A DNA stretch of 64,000 nucleotides from Myxococcus stipitatus (GTDB lineage Bacteria; Myxococcota; Myxococcia; Myxococcales; Myxococcaceae): contig NZ_CP147913.1 in assembly GCF_037414475.1 (NCBI RefSeq), positions 682,001 through 746,000 on the forward strand, given 5' to 3'. Of the stretch, positions 56,285 to 64,000 are shown in pieces. The notes under the pieces were generated by a model. That model saw nothing but the letters and a program-made list of their open reading frames with translations, was not told the origin of the DNA and made no database searches. The position numbers and the translations under genes were made by a program. Each line of letters starts with the position of its first letter. The stretch's first letter is position 1.

Positions 56285-56803
56285 ATGACGGACATGACGC
56301 CCAAGCGAGCCAAGGACACGGAGGTGGTGATGACACAGCTCATCCTCCCTCCGGACGCCAACAACCTGAACGCCGCGTTCGGCGGGAAGGTGATGCAGTG
56401 GATCGACATCTGCGGGGCGGTGGCCGCCCAGCGTCACTGCCGCCAGGTCGTCGTCACCGCGTCCATGGATGACCTGCACTTCCACGCCCCCATCAAGGTG
56501 GGCATGGTGGCGCTCCTGCACTCGCGCGTATTGGCCGCGTTCCGCACCTCCATGGAGGTGGGCGTGACAGTGCACGCGGAGAATCCCCTCACCGGCGAGC
56601 GCACGCTCACCACCAGCGCGCTGCTCACCTTCGTGGCCATCGACAAGGACGGCCAGCGCGTCCAGGTGCCACCCCTGTTGACGGAGACGGACGCGGAGCG
56701 GGAGGCGTTCCAGGAGGCTCAGGAGCGGCGCGTGCAGCGGCTCGCGCGGCAGAAGGCCAATCAGTCCTGGCTAAAGGTGATGAAGCCCATCGCCGGGGCC
56801 TGA
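56285..56803 (+). CDS. Acyl-CoA thioesterase, YciA/ACOT-type hotdog fold (172 aa)
   Basis: The hotdog-domain motifs are present: LPPDANNLNAAFGGKVMQWIDICGAVAA (the helix with the catalytic Asp/Asn region), then VTASMDDLHFHAPIKVG and VEVGVTVHAEN-like strands. The short C-terminal helix is Lys/Arg-rich. Such enzymes hydrolyse acyl-CoA to fatty acid and CoA; chain-length preference cannot be told. A ribosome site (GGAAGG) precedes the ATG. It is transcribed after the deoxynucleoside kinase but behind a hairpin. Confidence 0.92.
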   Translation: MTDMTPKRAKDTEVVMTQLILPPDANNLNAAFGGKVMQWIDICGAVAAQRHCRQVVVTASMDDLHFHAPIKVGMVALLHSRVLAAFRTSMEVGVTVHAENPLTGERTLTTSALLTFVAIDKDGQRVQVPPLLTETDAEREAFQEAQERRVQRLARQKANQSWLKVMKPIAGA

Positions 56804-56825
56804 AGAGGGCCCGCTCGACGATGGA

Positions 56826-56854
56826 GAACGAGGGTGGAAGCCCCACCCTCGTTC
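56826..56854. terminator. Twelve-base-pair hairpin between convergent genes
   Basis: A perfect 12-bp stem (GAACGAGGGTGG and complement) with a five-base loop lies between the thioesterase stop and the end of the ErpA-like gene. It is AT-poor with no T-tract. Its position fits bidirectional termination. Confidence 0.6.
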
Positions 56855-56881
56855 GTCAAACCCAACCGAGGCGGTCCAGGC

Positions 56882-57265
56882 TCAGGTGGTGAACGACGTG
56901 CCGCAGCCGCACGACGACTTCGCGTTCGGGTTGTTGAACTTGAAGCCCGAGCCGGTGATGGCGGAGACGTAGTCGATCTCCGTGCCGCCCAGGTACTGGC
57001 TGCTCATGCCGTCGGTGGCGAGCTTCACGCCGTCCTGCTCCCAGACGACGTCGCCGGCCTTCGACTCCTTGACCAGGTTCAAGTCGTAGCCCAGGCCGCT
57101 GCAGCCGGCCGGAACGACGCGGATGGAGAAGAAGTAGCCCTCGAAGCCCTGGGCCTTGATGACCTCCTTCACCTGCCGCACGGCGGCCTCGGTCAAGCGA
57201 ACAGCCACCTGCGGGGCGGCCTGGGGGGCCTTCGAGGTGTCGGGGGTCGTCGTCGTGGTATCCAT
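56882..57265 (-). CDS. A-type iron-sulfur carrier, ErpA/IscA-like (127 aa)
   Basis: The HesB/IscA signature is complete: RVVPAGCSGLGYDL with the first ligand Cys, followed at the C-terminus by SSCGCGTSF with the other two. It delivers Fe-S clusters to target proteins. An N-terminal Thr/Pro-rich tail of about 20 residues precedes the domain. Next to it, divergently, lies a rhodanese-MoeB fusion, so sulfur handling genes cluster here. Confidence 0.93.
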   Translation of the reverse strand: MDTTTTTPDTSKAPQAAPQVAVRLTEAAVRQVKEVIKAQGFEGYFFSIRVVPAGCSGLGYDLNLVKESKAGDVVWEQDGVKLATDGMSSQYLGGTEIDYVSAITGSGFKFNNPNAKSSCGCGTSFTT

Positions 57266-57400
57266 GTCGGCAGTATCTCCTCTCGAACCGCGCTTAATAA
57301 ACGCCCGGGGCCAGAAAATCCATGGGACGGGCCGCTCGTCCGCCCAGGAGTCATCATCCCTGGCGGCCCGGCGGGAGTCCCCGGGTTATACCCGCCCCCC

Positions 57401-58567
57401 ATGGCCCCCACCTTCCGAGAGCTGCTCGCTGGCGTGAAGCAGGAGATTCGCGAAGTCTCCGTGGACGAGGTGAAGCGCCTGCTGGACACCCGGGCCGCGG
57501 TGAAGCTCATCGACGTGCGGGAGGCGGACGAGTACGCGGTCGGCCGGCTCCCTGGCGCGCTGCACATCCCCCGGGGCTACCTGGAGCTCCGCATCGAGGA
57601 GCGCGCGGGCCGGGACGAGGAGCTCGTCGTCTACTGCGCGGGTGGGACTCGCTCGGCGCTGGCGGCGAAGACGCTGAAGGAGCTGGGCTACACCCGCGTG
57701 GTGTCGCTTTCGGGGGGGTACAACCGCTGGACCGACGCGGCCCTGCCCGTAGAGAAGCCCGTCGTCCTCACCGCCGAGCAGAAGGAGCGCTACCGCCGCC
57801 ACCTCATCCTCCCGGAGGTGGGTGAAGAGGGCCAGGCGCGGCTCATAAAGGCCCGGGTGCTGCTGATGGGCGCGGGAGGCCTGGGCTCACCGGCGGCGCT
57901 GTACCTGGCGGCCGCGGGCGTGGGGACGCTGGGCATCATCGACTCGGACGTGGTGGAGCTGAGCAACCTCCAGCGTCAGGTGCTGCACACCCAGGCGCGC
58001 ACGGGCCAGCCCAAGGTGGTCAGCGCGAAGGCCGCGCTCGAAGCCCTCAACCCGGACGTCCGAGTCATCCCCTTCCAGGAGCGGCTCACCTCGAGGAACG
58101 TCCTGCGCGTGCTGGACGGCTTCGACCTGGTCCTCGACGGCGGAGACAACTTCCCCACCCGCTACCTGCTCAACGACGCGTGCCTCATGCGTGGGCTGCC
58201 GAACATCCACGGCTCCGTCTTCCGCTTCGAGGGCCAGGTGACGACCTTCGTCCCCGGCCAGGGCCCCTGCTACCGCTGCCTCTACCCCGCGCCGCCGCCT
58301 CCGGAGCTGGCCCCGTCCTGCGCGGAGGCCGGAGTGCTGGGCGTGCTGCCCGGACTCATCGGACTGCTTCAGGCCAACGAGGCCCTCAAGCTCATCCTCG
58401 GCCAGGGTGAGCCCCTCGTCGGCCGGCTCCTCACCTTCGACGCCCTGGGCACTCGCTTCCAAGAGCTCAAGTTGCGCCGGGATGCCCAGTGCCCCGTCTG
58501 CGCGCCGGGCGCGAAGGTGGAGCTCATCGACTACGAGCGCTTCTGCTCCACCTCCACCGCCGCCTGA
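57401..58567 (+). CDS. Rhodanese-MoeB/ThiF fusion sulfur-activating enzyme (388 aa)
   Basis: Residues about 15-105 form a rhodanese domain with the active loop VVYCAGGTRS (Cys). Residues about 130-370 are an E1-like MoeB/ThiF domain: ATP-binding GAGGLGSPAALYL, the adenylating Arg region (LSNLQRQVLH), DGGDNFPTRYL, zinc pairs CYRC and CPVC, and a candidate catalytic Cys in PSCAEAGV. The usual order in MoeZ-type proteins is E1 domain first, rhodanese last; here it is reversed. It should adenylate a ubiquitin-like sulfur carrier (ThiS or MoaD) and help load sulfur. ATG 57401 is used. A separate rhodanese gene follows 7 bp later. Confidence 0.92.
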   Translation: MAPTFRELLAGVKQEIREVSVDEVKRLLDTRAAVKLIDVREADEYAVGRLPGALHIPRGYLELRIEERAGRDEELVVYCAGGTRSALAAKTLKELGYTRVVSLSGGYNRWTDAALPVEKPVVLTAEQKERYRRHLILPEVGEEGQARLIKARVLLMGAGGLGSPAALYLAAAGVGTLGIIDSDVVELSNLQRQVLHTQARTGQPKVVSAKAALEALNPDVRVIPFQERLTSRNVLRVLDGFDLVLDGGDNFPTRYLLNDACLMRGLPNIHGSVFRFEGQVTTFVPGQGPCYRCLYPAPPPPELAPSCAEAGVLGVLPGLIGLLQANEALKLILGQGEPLVGRLLTFDALGTRFQELKLRRDAQCPVCAPGAKVELIDYERFCSTSTAA

Positions 58568-58574
58568 GTGCCCC

Positions 58575-58907
58575 ATGCCCGTGCCTGAAATCACCCCCGC
58601 CCGCCTCGCCGAGCTGCTCTCGGGCCCCGCGGAGTCCCGCCCCGCCCTCCTGGACGTGCGCTTCCCCGACGAGCACGCCTACGTGGCGCTGCCGGACTCG
58701 GTGCTCATCCCGCTGCCGGAGCTGGACGAGCGCGCCGAGGAACTCGAAGTCCTCCGGGGCCGCCCCGTCGTCGTCTACTGCCACCACGGCGTGCGCAGCT
58801 TGAGCGGCGCCGCGTACCTGATGTCGCTGGGACTGGAGGCCGCGTCGCTGCGGGGTGGCATCGACCTGTACTCACTCCAGGTCGACCCCACCCTGCCCCG
58901 CTACTGA
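58575..58907 (+). CDS. Single-domain rhodanese (110 aa)
   Basis: A compact rhodanese domain with LLDVRFPDEHAYVALPDS at the substrate-side loop and VVVYCHHGVRS holding the active-site Cys. It transfers sulfur as a persulfide. ATG 58575 starts 7 bp after the MoeB-fusion stop, so they are one operon. It may supply sulfur to the fusion protein. The gene converges with the kinase at 58911 with only three bases between. Confidence 0.92.
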   Translation: MPVPEITPARLAELLSGPAESRPALLDVRFPDEHAYVALPDSVLIPLPELDERAEELEVLRGRPVVVYCHHGVRSLSGAAYLMSLGLEAASLRGGIDLYSLQVDPTLPRY

Positions 58908-58910
58908 GCA

Positions 58911-61241
58911 CTAGCCGATGAAGGCGGACAGGTCCTGCGTATCGCGGTTGATGGTGTTGGGCTTGATGTCGACCTCGAAGATGAACGGGTCCTTCAGCGG
59001 GCCTCCGCTCAGCTCGAGCTTGTGCTTGCCCTCCATCAAGTCGATTTTCAGGCCCTTGCTCGCGCCCTGGTAGATGCCCACTTCCTGGCCGTTGCGGCGC
59101 ACGGTGACGCCGCGCACGTTGTCCGGCTTGAGCATCAGCTGCAGTTGGCCCCGGCGGAACTCGTGGGTGAGCACCTTGGCCTGACCCGGCTCGCCAAACG
59201 CCAGCGTGTCCGAGTCCTCCTTGTAGATGCCCTGCTGCTCGTTCTCCAGGATGAGGGTGTCCTGCAGGTGCGCGCCCGACACCAGCGTCAGCGGAGTCGG
59301 GCCCAGCTCGGTGACGAGGTTGGCGCCCCCACACCGCTCCGAGTGACGAACGGACACCTTCACCCGCTCGTTGGTGTTGATGGTGAGCCGCACTCCCTGC
59401 CCGTCCGACGCCGTGGAGCTGAGCACCGCGAGGATGGGCTTGTGGAAGATGGCCACCACGGCCAGCAGGCCCACAATGAAGCCCAGCGTCGCGATGTTGC
59501 GCGTCGCCATGGTGCGGCGCGTCCGGCGTGAGTCATCCGAGATGGCCTGCTCGACGTCGTCCTCCACCCGCACCGCGGGCGCGGCGGGCATGGAGGCTCG
59601 CGAGCGCGACGGCGGAGGCGGCGCGGGCATCTCCGCGCGGCTGGACGTCCTGCGGCGCGGCGGCGCCTCGGGGACCGACACCTGGGACTGCATCCCCGTG
59701 CGGCGGCGAGGCGGCGGCGAGGGCTCTGGCGGAGGAAGACGGGTCCTCTCGTCGTCCTCGTCGTCGTCCATCCGCGTGCGCTCGTCCAGGTCCAACGACA
59801 CGCTGGAGCGCGAACGAGGCGGCGGCGGCGCGTCCACGTCCACCGCGGGCGTGGCTCGCGTCATGGTGCGGCGCGGAGGAGGCTGGGGCGCGGGCTCCCC
59901 CGGGCTGGTCGTGTCGGCGCTGCGAAGGTCCGAGCGGGAGTTGGTGCGCCCCACCTGGGTGACGTTCGCGTTGCTGGGGCGGCGCATCGAATCCGACGTG
60001 CCACTCCGGCGGCGCTGGGGCACCTCGACGACACCCGACGGTGCGTCCCACTCGTTGGGGTCCTCCTCCACCACGGGCTGCGCGGACGTCCCCGTGCGGC
60101 GCGGCGGCGGTGGAGGCGGCGCGGCCCGAGGCGCCGGGCCCCGGCCCCGCTCGCGAGGCGCGGAGGACTCACCGGGAGGAGCGTCCCAACTCATGTCCGC
60201 GGACGACGGACGGCTCCGCCCCCGCTCCTGCGGCGGAGGCGTGGGAGGAACCGGCGAGCCGGAGTTGCCCGAGGACTCGTCGTCCACCGGCAGCACCTGG
60301 CCCTGCGCCTTCTCCTGGGCCAGGCGGTCGGCGAACAGCGTCTCCATCAACTCGGAGATCTGCACCGAGCCCGCGGCCCAGTGCTGCGCGAAGAGGATGT
60401 CCTCCAGCGCCGTCTGGAACTGCCGCGCATCCCGGTAGCGGTCGTCCGAGCTCTTGGCCACGGCCCGCATCACCACCGGGTCCATGTCACCGGGAACATC
60501 GGCCACGCGCGACGGCGGGTCGATGGCGCACTCCATGGCGGCCTGGAGCGTGGCCAGTTCCGAGTCCCGCTTGAGCGGGCGCACGCCGGTGAGCAGCTCG
60601 TAGAGCACCAGGCCGATGGCGAAGATGTCCGCGCGGCCGTCCAGCGGCTTGCCCGCCGCCTGCTCCGGCGCCATGTACGCGAACTTGCCCTTGATGGCGC
60701 CCGACTTCGTCAGCGACGCCTGGTCCGCCGCCTTGGCGATACCGAAGTCCACCAGCTTCACCGAGCCGTCGAAGCTGATGAGGATGTTCTGAGGGGAGAT
60801 GTCCCGGTGCACCACGCGCAGCGGCCGGCCCGCGTCATCCGTGCGGCTGTGCGCGTAGTGAAGGCCCTGGCACGCATCCGCGACGATGCGGATGGCCAGC
60901 GGCCGGGCAATCCACTGCCCCGCGCTGGCCGCCTTGCGCATGACGCGGCCCAGGTCCTCGCCATGGATGTACTCCATGGCGATGTAATAGGTCCCGTTCG
61001 CCTCCCCGAACTCGTAGACCTGCGCGATGTTCGGATGGTTGAAGCGCGCCGCAATCAGCGCCTCGTTCCGGAACATCTCCACGAATTCACGGTCCTCCGC
61101 GAGATGCGGAAGGATGCGCTTCACGACGAGGTTCTTTTGGAACCCCTCGATGCCCATCTGGCGAGCCAGCCACACCTCGGCCATGCCGCCGGTGGCAAGC
61201 TTCTTCAGGAGCTGGTATTTCCCGAATGATTGAGGGTTCAT
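58911..61241 (-). CDS. Receptor-like Ser/Thr protein kinase (776 aa)
   Basis: Hanks kinase motifs are intact: KLATGGMAEVWLA, Lys41, Glu60, HRDISPQN (145-152), DFG (165-167) and APE (191-193). The linker (about 310-570) is Pro/Arg/Asp-rich with repeated RRRTG/RRRTS-like sites. One transmembrane helix lies near 582-600, with a 176-residue exported C-terminal part of beta type and PEGA-like features. It is similar in layout to the kinase at 50280, which suggests related ancestry. Its substrates are unknown. Confidence 0.94.
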   Translation of the reverse strand: MNPQSFGKYQLLKKLATGGMAEVWLARQMGIEGFQKNLVVKRILPHLAEDREFVEMFRNEALIAARFNHPNIAQVYEFGEANGTYYIAMEYIHGEDLGRVMRKAASAGQWIARPLAIRIVADACQGLHYAHSRTDDAGRPLRVVHRDISPQNILISFDGSVKLVDFGIAKAADQASLTKSGAIKGKFAYMAPEQAAGKPLDGRADIFAIGLVLYELLTGVRPLKRDSELATLQAAMECAIDPPSRVADVPGDMDPVVMRAVAKSSDDRYRDARQFQTALEDILFAQHWAAGSVQISELMETLFADRLAQEKAQGQVLPVDDESSGNSGSPVPPTPPPQERGRSRPSSADMSWDAPPGESSAPRERGRGPAPRAAPPPPPPRRTGTSAQPVVEEDPNEWDAPSGVVEVPQRRRSGTSDSMRRPSNANVTQVGRTNSRSDLRSADTTSPGEPAPQPPPRRTMTRATPAVDVDAPPPPRSRSSVSLDLDERTRMDDDEDDERTRLPPPEPSPPPRRRTGMQSQVSVPEAPPRRRTSSRAEMPAPPPPSRSRASMPAAPAVRVEDDVEQAISDDSRRTRRTMATRNIATLGFIVGLLAVVAIFHKPILAVLSSTASDGQGVRLTINTNERVKVSVRHSERCGGANLVTELGPTPLTLVSGAHLQDTLILENEQQGIYKEDSDTLAFGEPGQAKVLTHEFRRGQLQLMLKPDNVRGVTVRRNGQEVGIYQGASKGLKIDLMEGKHKLELSGGPLKDPFIFEVDIKPNTINRDTQDLSAFIG

Positions 61242-61272
61242 CCCGGGACTCTGGCCGGGGGAGTTGGCTCAG

Positions 61273-61977
61273 GTGGAATACGTCAGGGCTCGGCATCCTA
61301 AGAGACAGCGGCCTCGGAGGCAAAGGCCGCTCTCAGCAATTTTGGTGGGCGCGCTGATGACCTGCCTCATCGGGACGGCCGCGCTCGCGGCCGCACCCGG
61401 GGTGGATCAAATCCGCTTGGAGCGCCGGGGGGATGTCCTGGAGCTGCGCTGGGCGGACGCCGAGGAGCGCCTGCAGGGTACGCTTCACCCCGCCTTCCCC
61501 CGGGAAGGCCAGCCCGCGATGCTGTCCCTGCACGTGGGCGCCTTCGAGGGTCCGGAGTTCACCGGGCCGCTGAGGGTGACCTTCCACTTGAAGGACTCGC
61601 CGACCCAGGTGACCCGGACGCTCACGCGCGACGGGGTCAACTGGCACACGCAGCTGGAGTTCGACGAGCCGGGCCTCTACGAATTGGAGGTGCGGTACCA
61701 GAACACGCGGCTGAAGGTGCTGACGGGCCACCTCACGGTCGCCTCCCAGCCCCTCCCACCTGGCTTGAGCTGGGGGTTTCTGGCCCTGTCCGCCGGCGTC
61801 GCGCTGACCCTGGGGGTCCGGGCCATGGTGAAGCGGGTGAAGGCCTCCGCCTCCCCGCCCGCGAGCGACACCTCGGCGGGCACGGCGCCGGTCATCACCG
61901 CGCCGCCGGAAAGCGCCGGGGCCACCGGGCCGGGCGCATCCTCCGTCCCACCGCCGGATGTGGCGTCGAACCAGTAA
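61273..61977 (+). CDS. Membrane-anchored FixH/YtkA-like protein (234 aa)
   Basis: GTG 61273 has GGGGGAG ahead; TTG 61264 is too close to that site. An Arg-rich n-region then a hydrophobic stretch (LVGALMTCLIGTAALAA) form a signal peptide. Residues about 55-150 are a beta domain (LHVGAFEGPEFTGPLRVTFH, ELEFDEPGLYELEV-like strands) resembling YtkA/FixH-type domains. A second membrane helix lies near 175-195, then a Pro/Ala/Ser-rich tail. No catalytic residues are seen. It is divergent from the kinase at 61241, only 31 bp apart. Confidence 0.72.
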   Translation: MEYVRARHPKRQRPRRQRPLSAILVGALMTCLIGTAALAAAPGVDQIRLERRGDVLELRWADAEERLQGTLHPAFPREGQPAMLSLHVGAFEGPEFTGPLRVTFHLKDSPTQVTRTLTRDGVNWHTQLEFDEPGLYELEVRYQNTRLKVLTGHLTVASQPLPPGLSWGFLALSAGVALTLGVRAMVKRVKASASPPASDTSAGTAPVITAPPESAGATGPGASSVPPPDVASNQ

Positions 61978-62190
61978 CTCCTTCCGGAAGCGCAACACCA
62001 TTCGTACAGGCCCGGCTGCCCTCACCGTGGAACTTTCGTTCCCTGTGACGGCGCCGTAACGCCCTCGTCACGACGTTTGCGCGCCGGGTCGTGCGCGCGC
62101 GGTGCGCTGGGCCGTCCTCCACCCGACGTTGCCGTACCGGGCACCGCAGTTGCACAACGCCTCTGCCGGCTGCGACGGGGAGGCGGGGAC

Positions 62191-63396
62191 ATGGGCGGGA
62201 GGTGGAGGATTCTTCGCGGGAAAAGGGGCCTCCTCGTCGCGGTCCTCATGAGCGGTCCGGTGCTGGCGGCGCCCCCGGACGCGGCGGAGGACTCACTCTC
62301 CGGTGGCGTGGTGGATGGCGTCGAGCCCACGGAGAGCGGCCCGCCCGAAGGCGCCGAGCCCCTGGAGCCTTCCACGGCCCTGCCGGAGGACGCGGTGGCG
62401 CAGGTGATGCCGCCGCCCTCCCCTCCCCCCGAGAAGAAGAAAAAGAAGCCGGGCGCGCAGCAGGAGGACTCGATGGGCGAGGACTCCACCGCGCTCGACG
62501 ACACACCGGCGGACGAGGTGCAGCGCGTGCGCGTCTTCGGCCGCGTCTACGCGCGGGCCAGCGCGGATGAGCGGGAGAAGTTCCAGCGCTCGTTGAGCAT
62601 TCCCTCGGCGCGCGTGGGCGTGGGCACCTCGCTGCCCAACCTGGAGGCGGAGGTGAGCGCGGACCTGGCGGACGCGTCGCTGCTCAAGGACGCCTTCGTG
62701 CGGCTGGCGGATGACGCCAAGCGATTCAGGCTCTACGGCGGTCAGTTCAAGGCCCCCTTCCTCCAGCGCCGGCTGGAGGGCTCGTGGAGCCTGCCCATCC
62801 AGGGACGCGGCCTGGTGGAGGACTATCTCGGAGACTACGAGCTGGGAGGGCGCCGGCTGGGGTTGATGGGCGAGGTGCGCCTCAAGAGCCTCTGGGACGT
62901 GCGGGTCTCCGCGGGAGTCTTCCAAGGCTCCAAGGACGAGCTGGGTGTCCGCACGAAGGAGGACGCCGCGGGGCGCGTCAGCGTGCGTCCGCTCGGGAAG
63001 ATGCTCACCTTGGGGATGAGCACCTATGTCGCGGAGTTCATGGACCGGGCTCGCCGCCACGCGGTCGCGGTGGACGCCGAATGGAGAAGAGGCGCGTGGA
63101 GCGTGACGGGCGAGGTCGTCACGGGACGACTTCCCGTCGGGCCGTTCACCGCGCAGCTCCTGCTGGCGAGTTGGACGGTGCCGGTGACGGTGGAGTGGGC
63201 GCTCCAGCCCGTGGTGGGCGTGGAGGGCTTGCAGTTGAGGGGGGACGTGGAGGGTCGAGGCCATTCGCTGTTGGGAGGCCTCAACCTGCTGTTGGGCAGT
63301 CGGTTCCGGGGGCAGTTCCAGGTGGAGCGCGCGCTGCGGCCAGGAGATGAGACGCCGGGCCTCGAATACTCGCTGCAGCTGGCGACCCGTTTCTAG
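62191..63396 (+). CDS. Outer-membrane OprP/OprO-like porin (401 aa)
   Basis: ATG 62191 has GGGGAGG ahead, with a signal peptide ending in VLAAPPD. A Pro/Lys/Glu-rich spacer follows (EKKKKKPG). Residues from about 110 are alternating strands with the OprP hallmark segment YGGQFKAPFLQRRLEGSWSLP-like, then Gly-rich turns. The final residues end in Phe (LATRF), as in outer-membrane beta barrels. OprP passes phosphate or pyrophosphate. It lies 15 bp upstream of a VTC-domain gene, so a phosphate/polyphosphate link is suggestive. Confidence 0.82.
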   Translation: MGGRWRILRGKRGLLVAVLMSGPVLAAPPDAAEDSLSGGVVDGVEPTESGPPEGAEPLEPSTALPEDAVAQVMPPPSPPPEKKKKKPGAQQEDSMGEDSTALDDTPADEVQRVRVFGRVYARASADEREKFQRSLSIPSARVGVGTSLPNLEAEVSADLADASLLKDAFVRLADDAKRFRLYGGQFKAPFLQRRLEGSWSLPIQGRGLVEDYLGDYELGGRRLGLMGEVRLKSLWDVRVSAGVFQGSKDELGVRTKEDAAGRVSVRPLGKMLTLGMSTYVAEFMDRARRHAVAVDAEWRRGAWSVTGEVVTGRLPVGPFTAQLLLASWTVPVTVEWALQPVVGVEGLQLRGDVEGRGHSLLGGLNLLLGSRFRGQFQVERALRPGDETPGLEYSLQLATRF

Positions 63397-63411
63397 TCAT
63401 GGAGACACGCC

Positions 63412-64000
63412 ATGCTCTCGTTCTCCGAGGGGGAAGTGACCAGGATCCGGCGTGAGTTCAAGCTGGTGCTGGAGGAGCAAGCGGCGCAGGTCTTGAGCCA
63501 GCGCCTGTCCGAGGACATGGGCGGGCTGACGCCCATGCCCACGCGCATCGTCTCCGTGTACTTCGACCGGCCCGGCTGTCCGCTGGCGGAGCGCGCGCTG
63601 CGCTCCCCCGACGACTGCCTCAAGGTGCGCACGAAGGAGTACGCGCCGGACGTGGGCGCCGAGGGTGTGGAGCGCGTGGTGCTGGAGGTGAAGCGCGAAA
63701 GCCACGGCCTCACCCAGAAGCGGCGCGTCTGGGTGCCGCGCGCGGAGCTGGGGCGCGTGCTGGGAGGAGGCACGCGGCTGTTGCCGCTCATCACCGGAGG
63801 GAGTCTGTCGCCGGTGCTGGCGGTGACGTATCAGCGCCACGTGTATCCATCGCCCCGCGGCTGGCGGGTGACGGTGGACCGGGACATCGGCTACCACCAG
63901 ATTGCCCCCGAGGTGGCGATGTCACAGTTTTCCCTGACAAGCGAGCGGCTGGGTCCGCCGCGGTCTCGCGAAGGGCGCGTGGTGGTGGAGGTGAAGCATC
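63412..64000 (+). CDS. VTC-domain protein, polyphosphate polymerase-like (3' end outside window)
   Basis: ATG 63412 opens the frame, with no stop before the window edge. The start (TRIRREFKLVLEEQAA) matches the VTC domain's Arg/Lys-rich first strand. LEVKRESHGLTQKRR and later VAVTYQRHVYPSPRGWRVTVDRDI-like segments carry the conserved basic tunnel residues. A final VVVEVKH at the edge is the end of the visible tunnel. In yeast, VTC synthesises polyphosphate from ATP; bacterial members are mostly uncharacterised. It is the first gene after an OprP-like porin. Confidence 0.85.
   Translation, partial: MLSFSEGEVTRIRREFKLVLEEQAAQVLSQRLSEDMGGLTPMPTRIVSVYFDRPGCPLAERALRSPDDCLKVRTKEYAPDVGAEGVERVVLEVKRESHGLTQKRRVWVPRAELGRVLGGGTRLLPLITGGSLSPVLAVTYQRHVYPSPRGWRVTVDRDIGYHQIAPEVAMSQFSLTSERLGPPRSREGRVVVEVKH

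Noticed and set aside
56834..57400. An upstream extension of the rhodanese-MoeB gene
   Set aside because: It runs antisense to the ErpA-like gene and lacks rhodanese similarity; ATG 57401 begins the domain properly.

Overview
This window is ordinary chromosome from a very GC-rich deltaproteobacterial predator or developer, almost certainly a myxobacterium of the Myxococcaceae/Archangiaceae type. The reasons are the extreme third-position GC, two large receptor-like Hanks Ser/Thr kinases with the HRD-x-S-P-Q-N catalytic loop, several FHA proteins, multidomain hybrid kinases, many lipoproteins and long, weakly conserved proteins. I see no phage, insertion sequence, CRISPR array, rRNA or tRNA gene. 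About 46 protein genes fill the window. The first (comEC) and last (VTC-domain protein) are cut by the window edges.

Layout. 0-6 kb: end of comEC, a small orphan gene, a CBM9-like lipoprotein, a secreted protein, a YqjF/DUF2071 protein, an FHA membrane protein and a small PH-like membrane protein. 6-16 kb: a leftward block with an AddAB/RecB-like helicase-nuclease pair (ATGA overlap), purA 12 bp behind it, and a TPR protein. 16-19.3 kb: a membrane J-like protein without HPD, translationally coupled to an HscC-type Hsp70. 19.3-24 kb: leftward thioredoxin-MORN-TPR protein, acidic FHA protein and tandem GNAT. 24-30 kb: PAP2 phosphatase, metallophosphoesterase, large VWA lipoprotein and EamA transporter. 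30-36.7 kb: uvrA and two convergent POT peptide transporters separated by clear terminators. 36.8-43 kb: a coupled three-gene signalling operon (PilZ/GNAT protein, methyltransferase, HK-REC-HK hybrid kinase). 43-50 kb: nadA, a zinc-ribbon protein, a Trm112-like/methyltransferase protein, a Cys-rich exported protein, a multispanning membrane protein, an unknown 413-aa protein and a SprT-like protease. 50-61 kb: two Ser/Thr kinases flanking a lipoprotein, a glycerophosphodiesterase, a deoxynucleoside kinase, a thioesterase, an ErpA-like protein, a rhodanese-MoeB fusion and a free rhodanese. 61-64 kb: a FixH/YtkA-like membrane protein, an OprP-like porin and the start of a VTC polyphosphate-polymerase-like gene.

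Functional links. Housekeeping functions (purine and NAD synthesis, excision repair, recombination repair, Fe-S assembly, sulfur transfer, dNTP salvage) alternate with signalling. The most system-like locus is 36.8-42.95 kb. There a protein with intact c-di-GMP-binding PilZ motifs, a SAM-dependent methyltransferase and a membrane kinase carrying two kinase cores and one receiver are joined by GTGA and TTGA overlaps, so they are very probably made together. The AddAB-like pair is also unusual: both subunits carry the cysteine pattern of Fe-S nucleases, but the helicase subunit has lost an acidic residue of its nuclease motif. Assignments rest on reading motifs by eye. No database search was possible.
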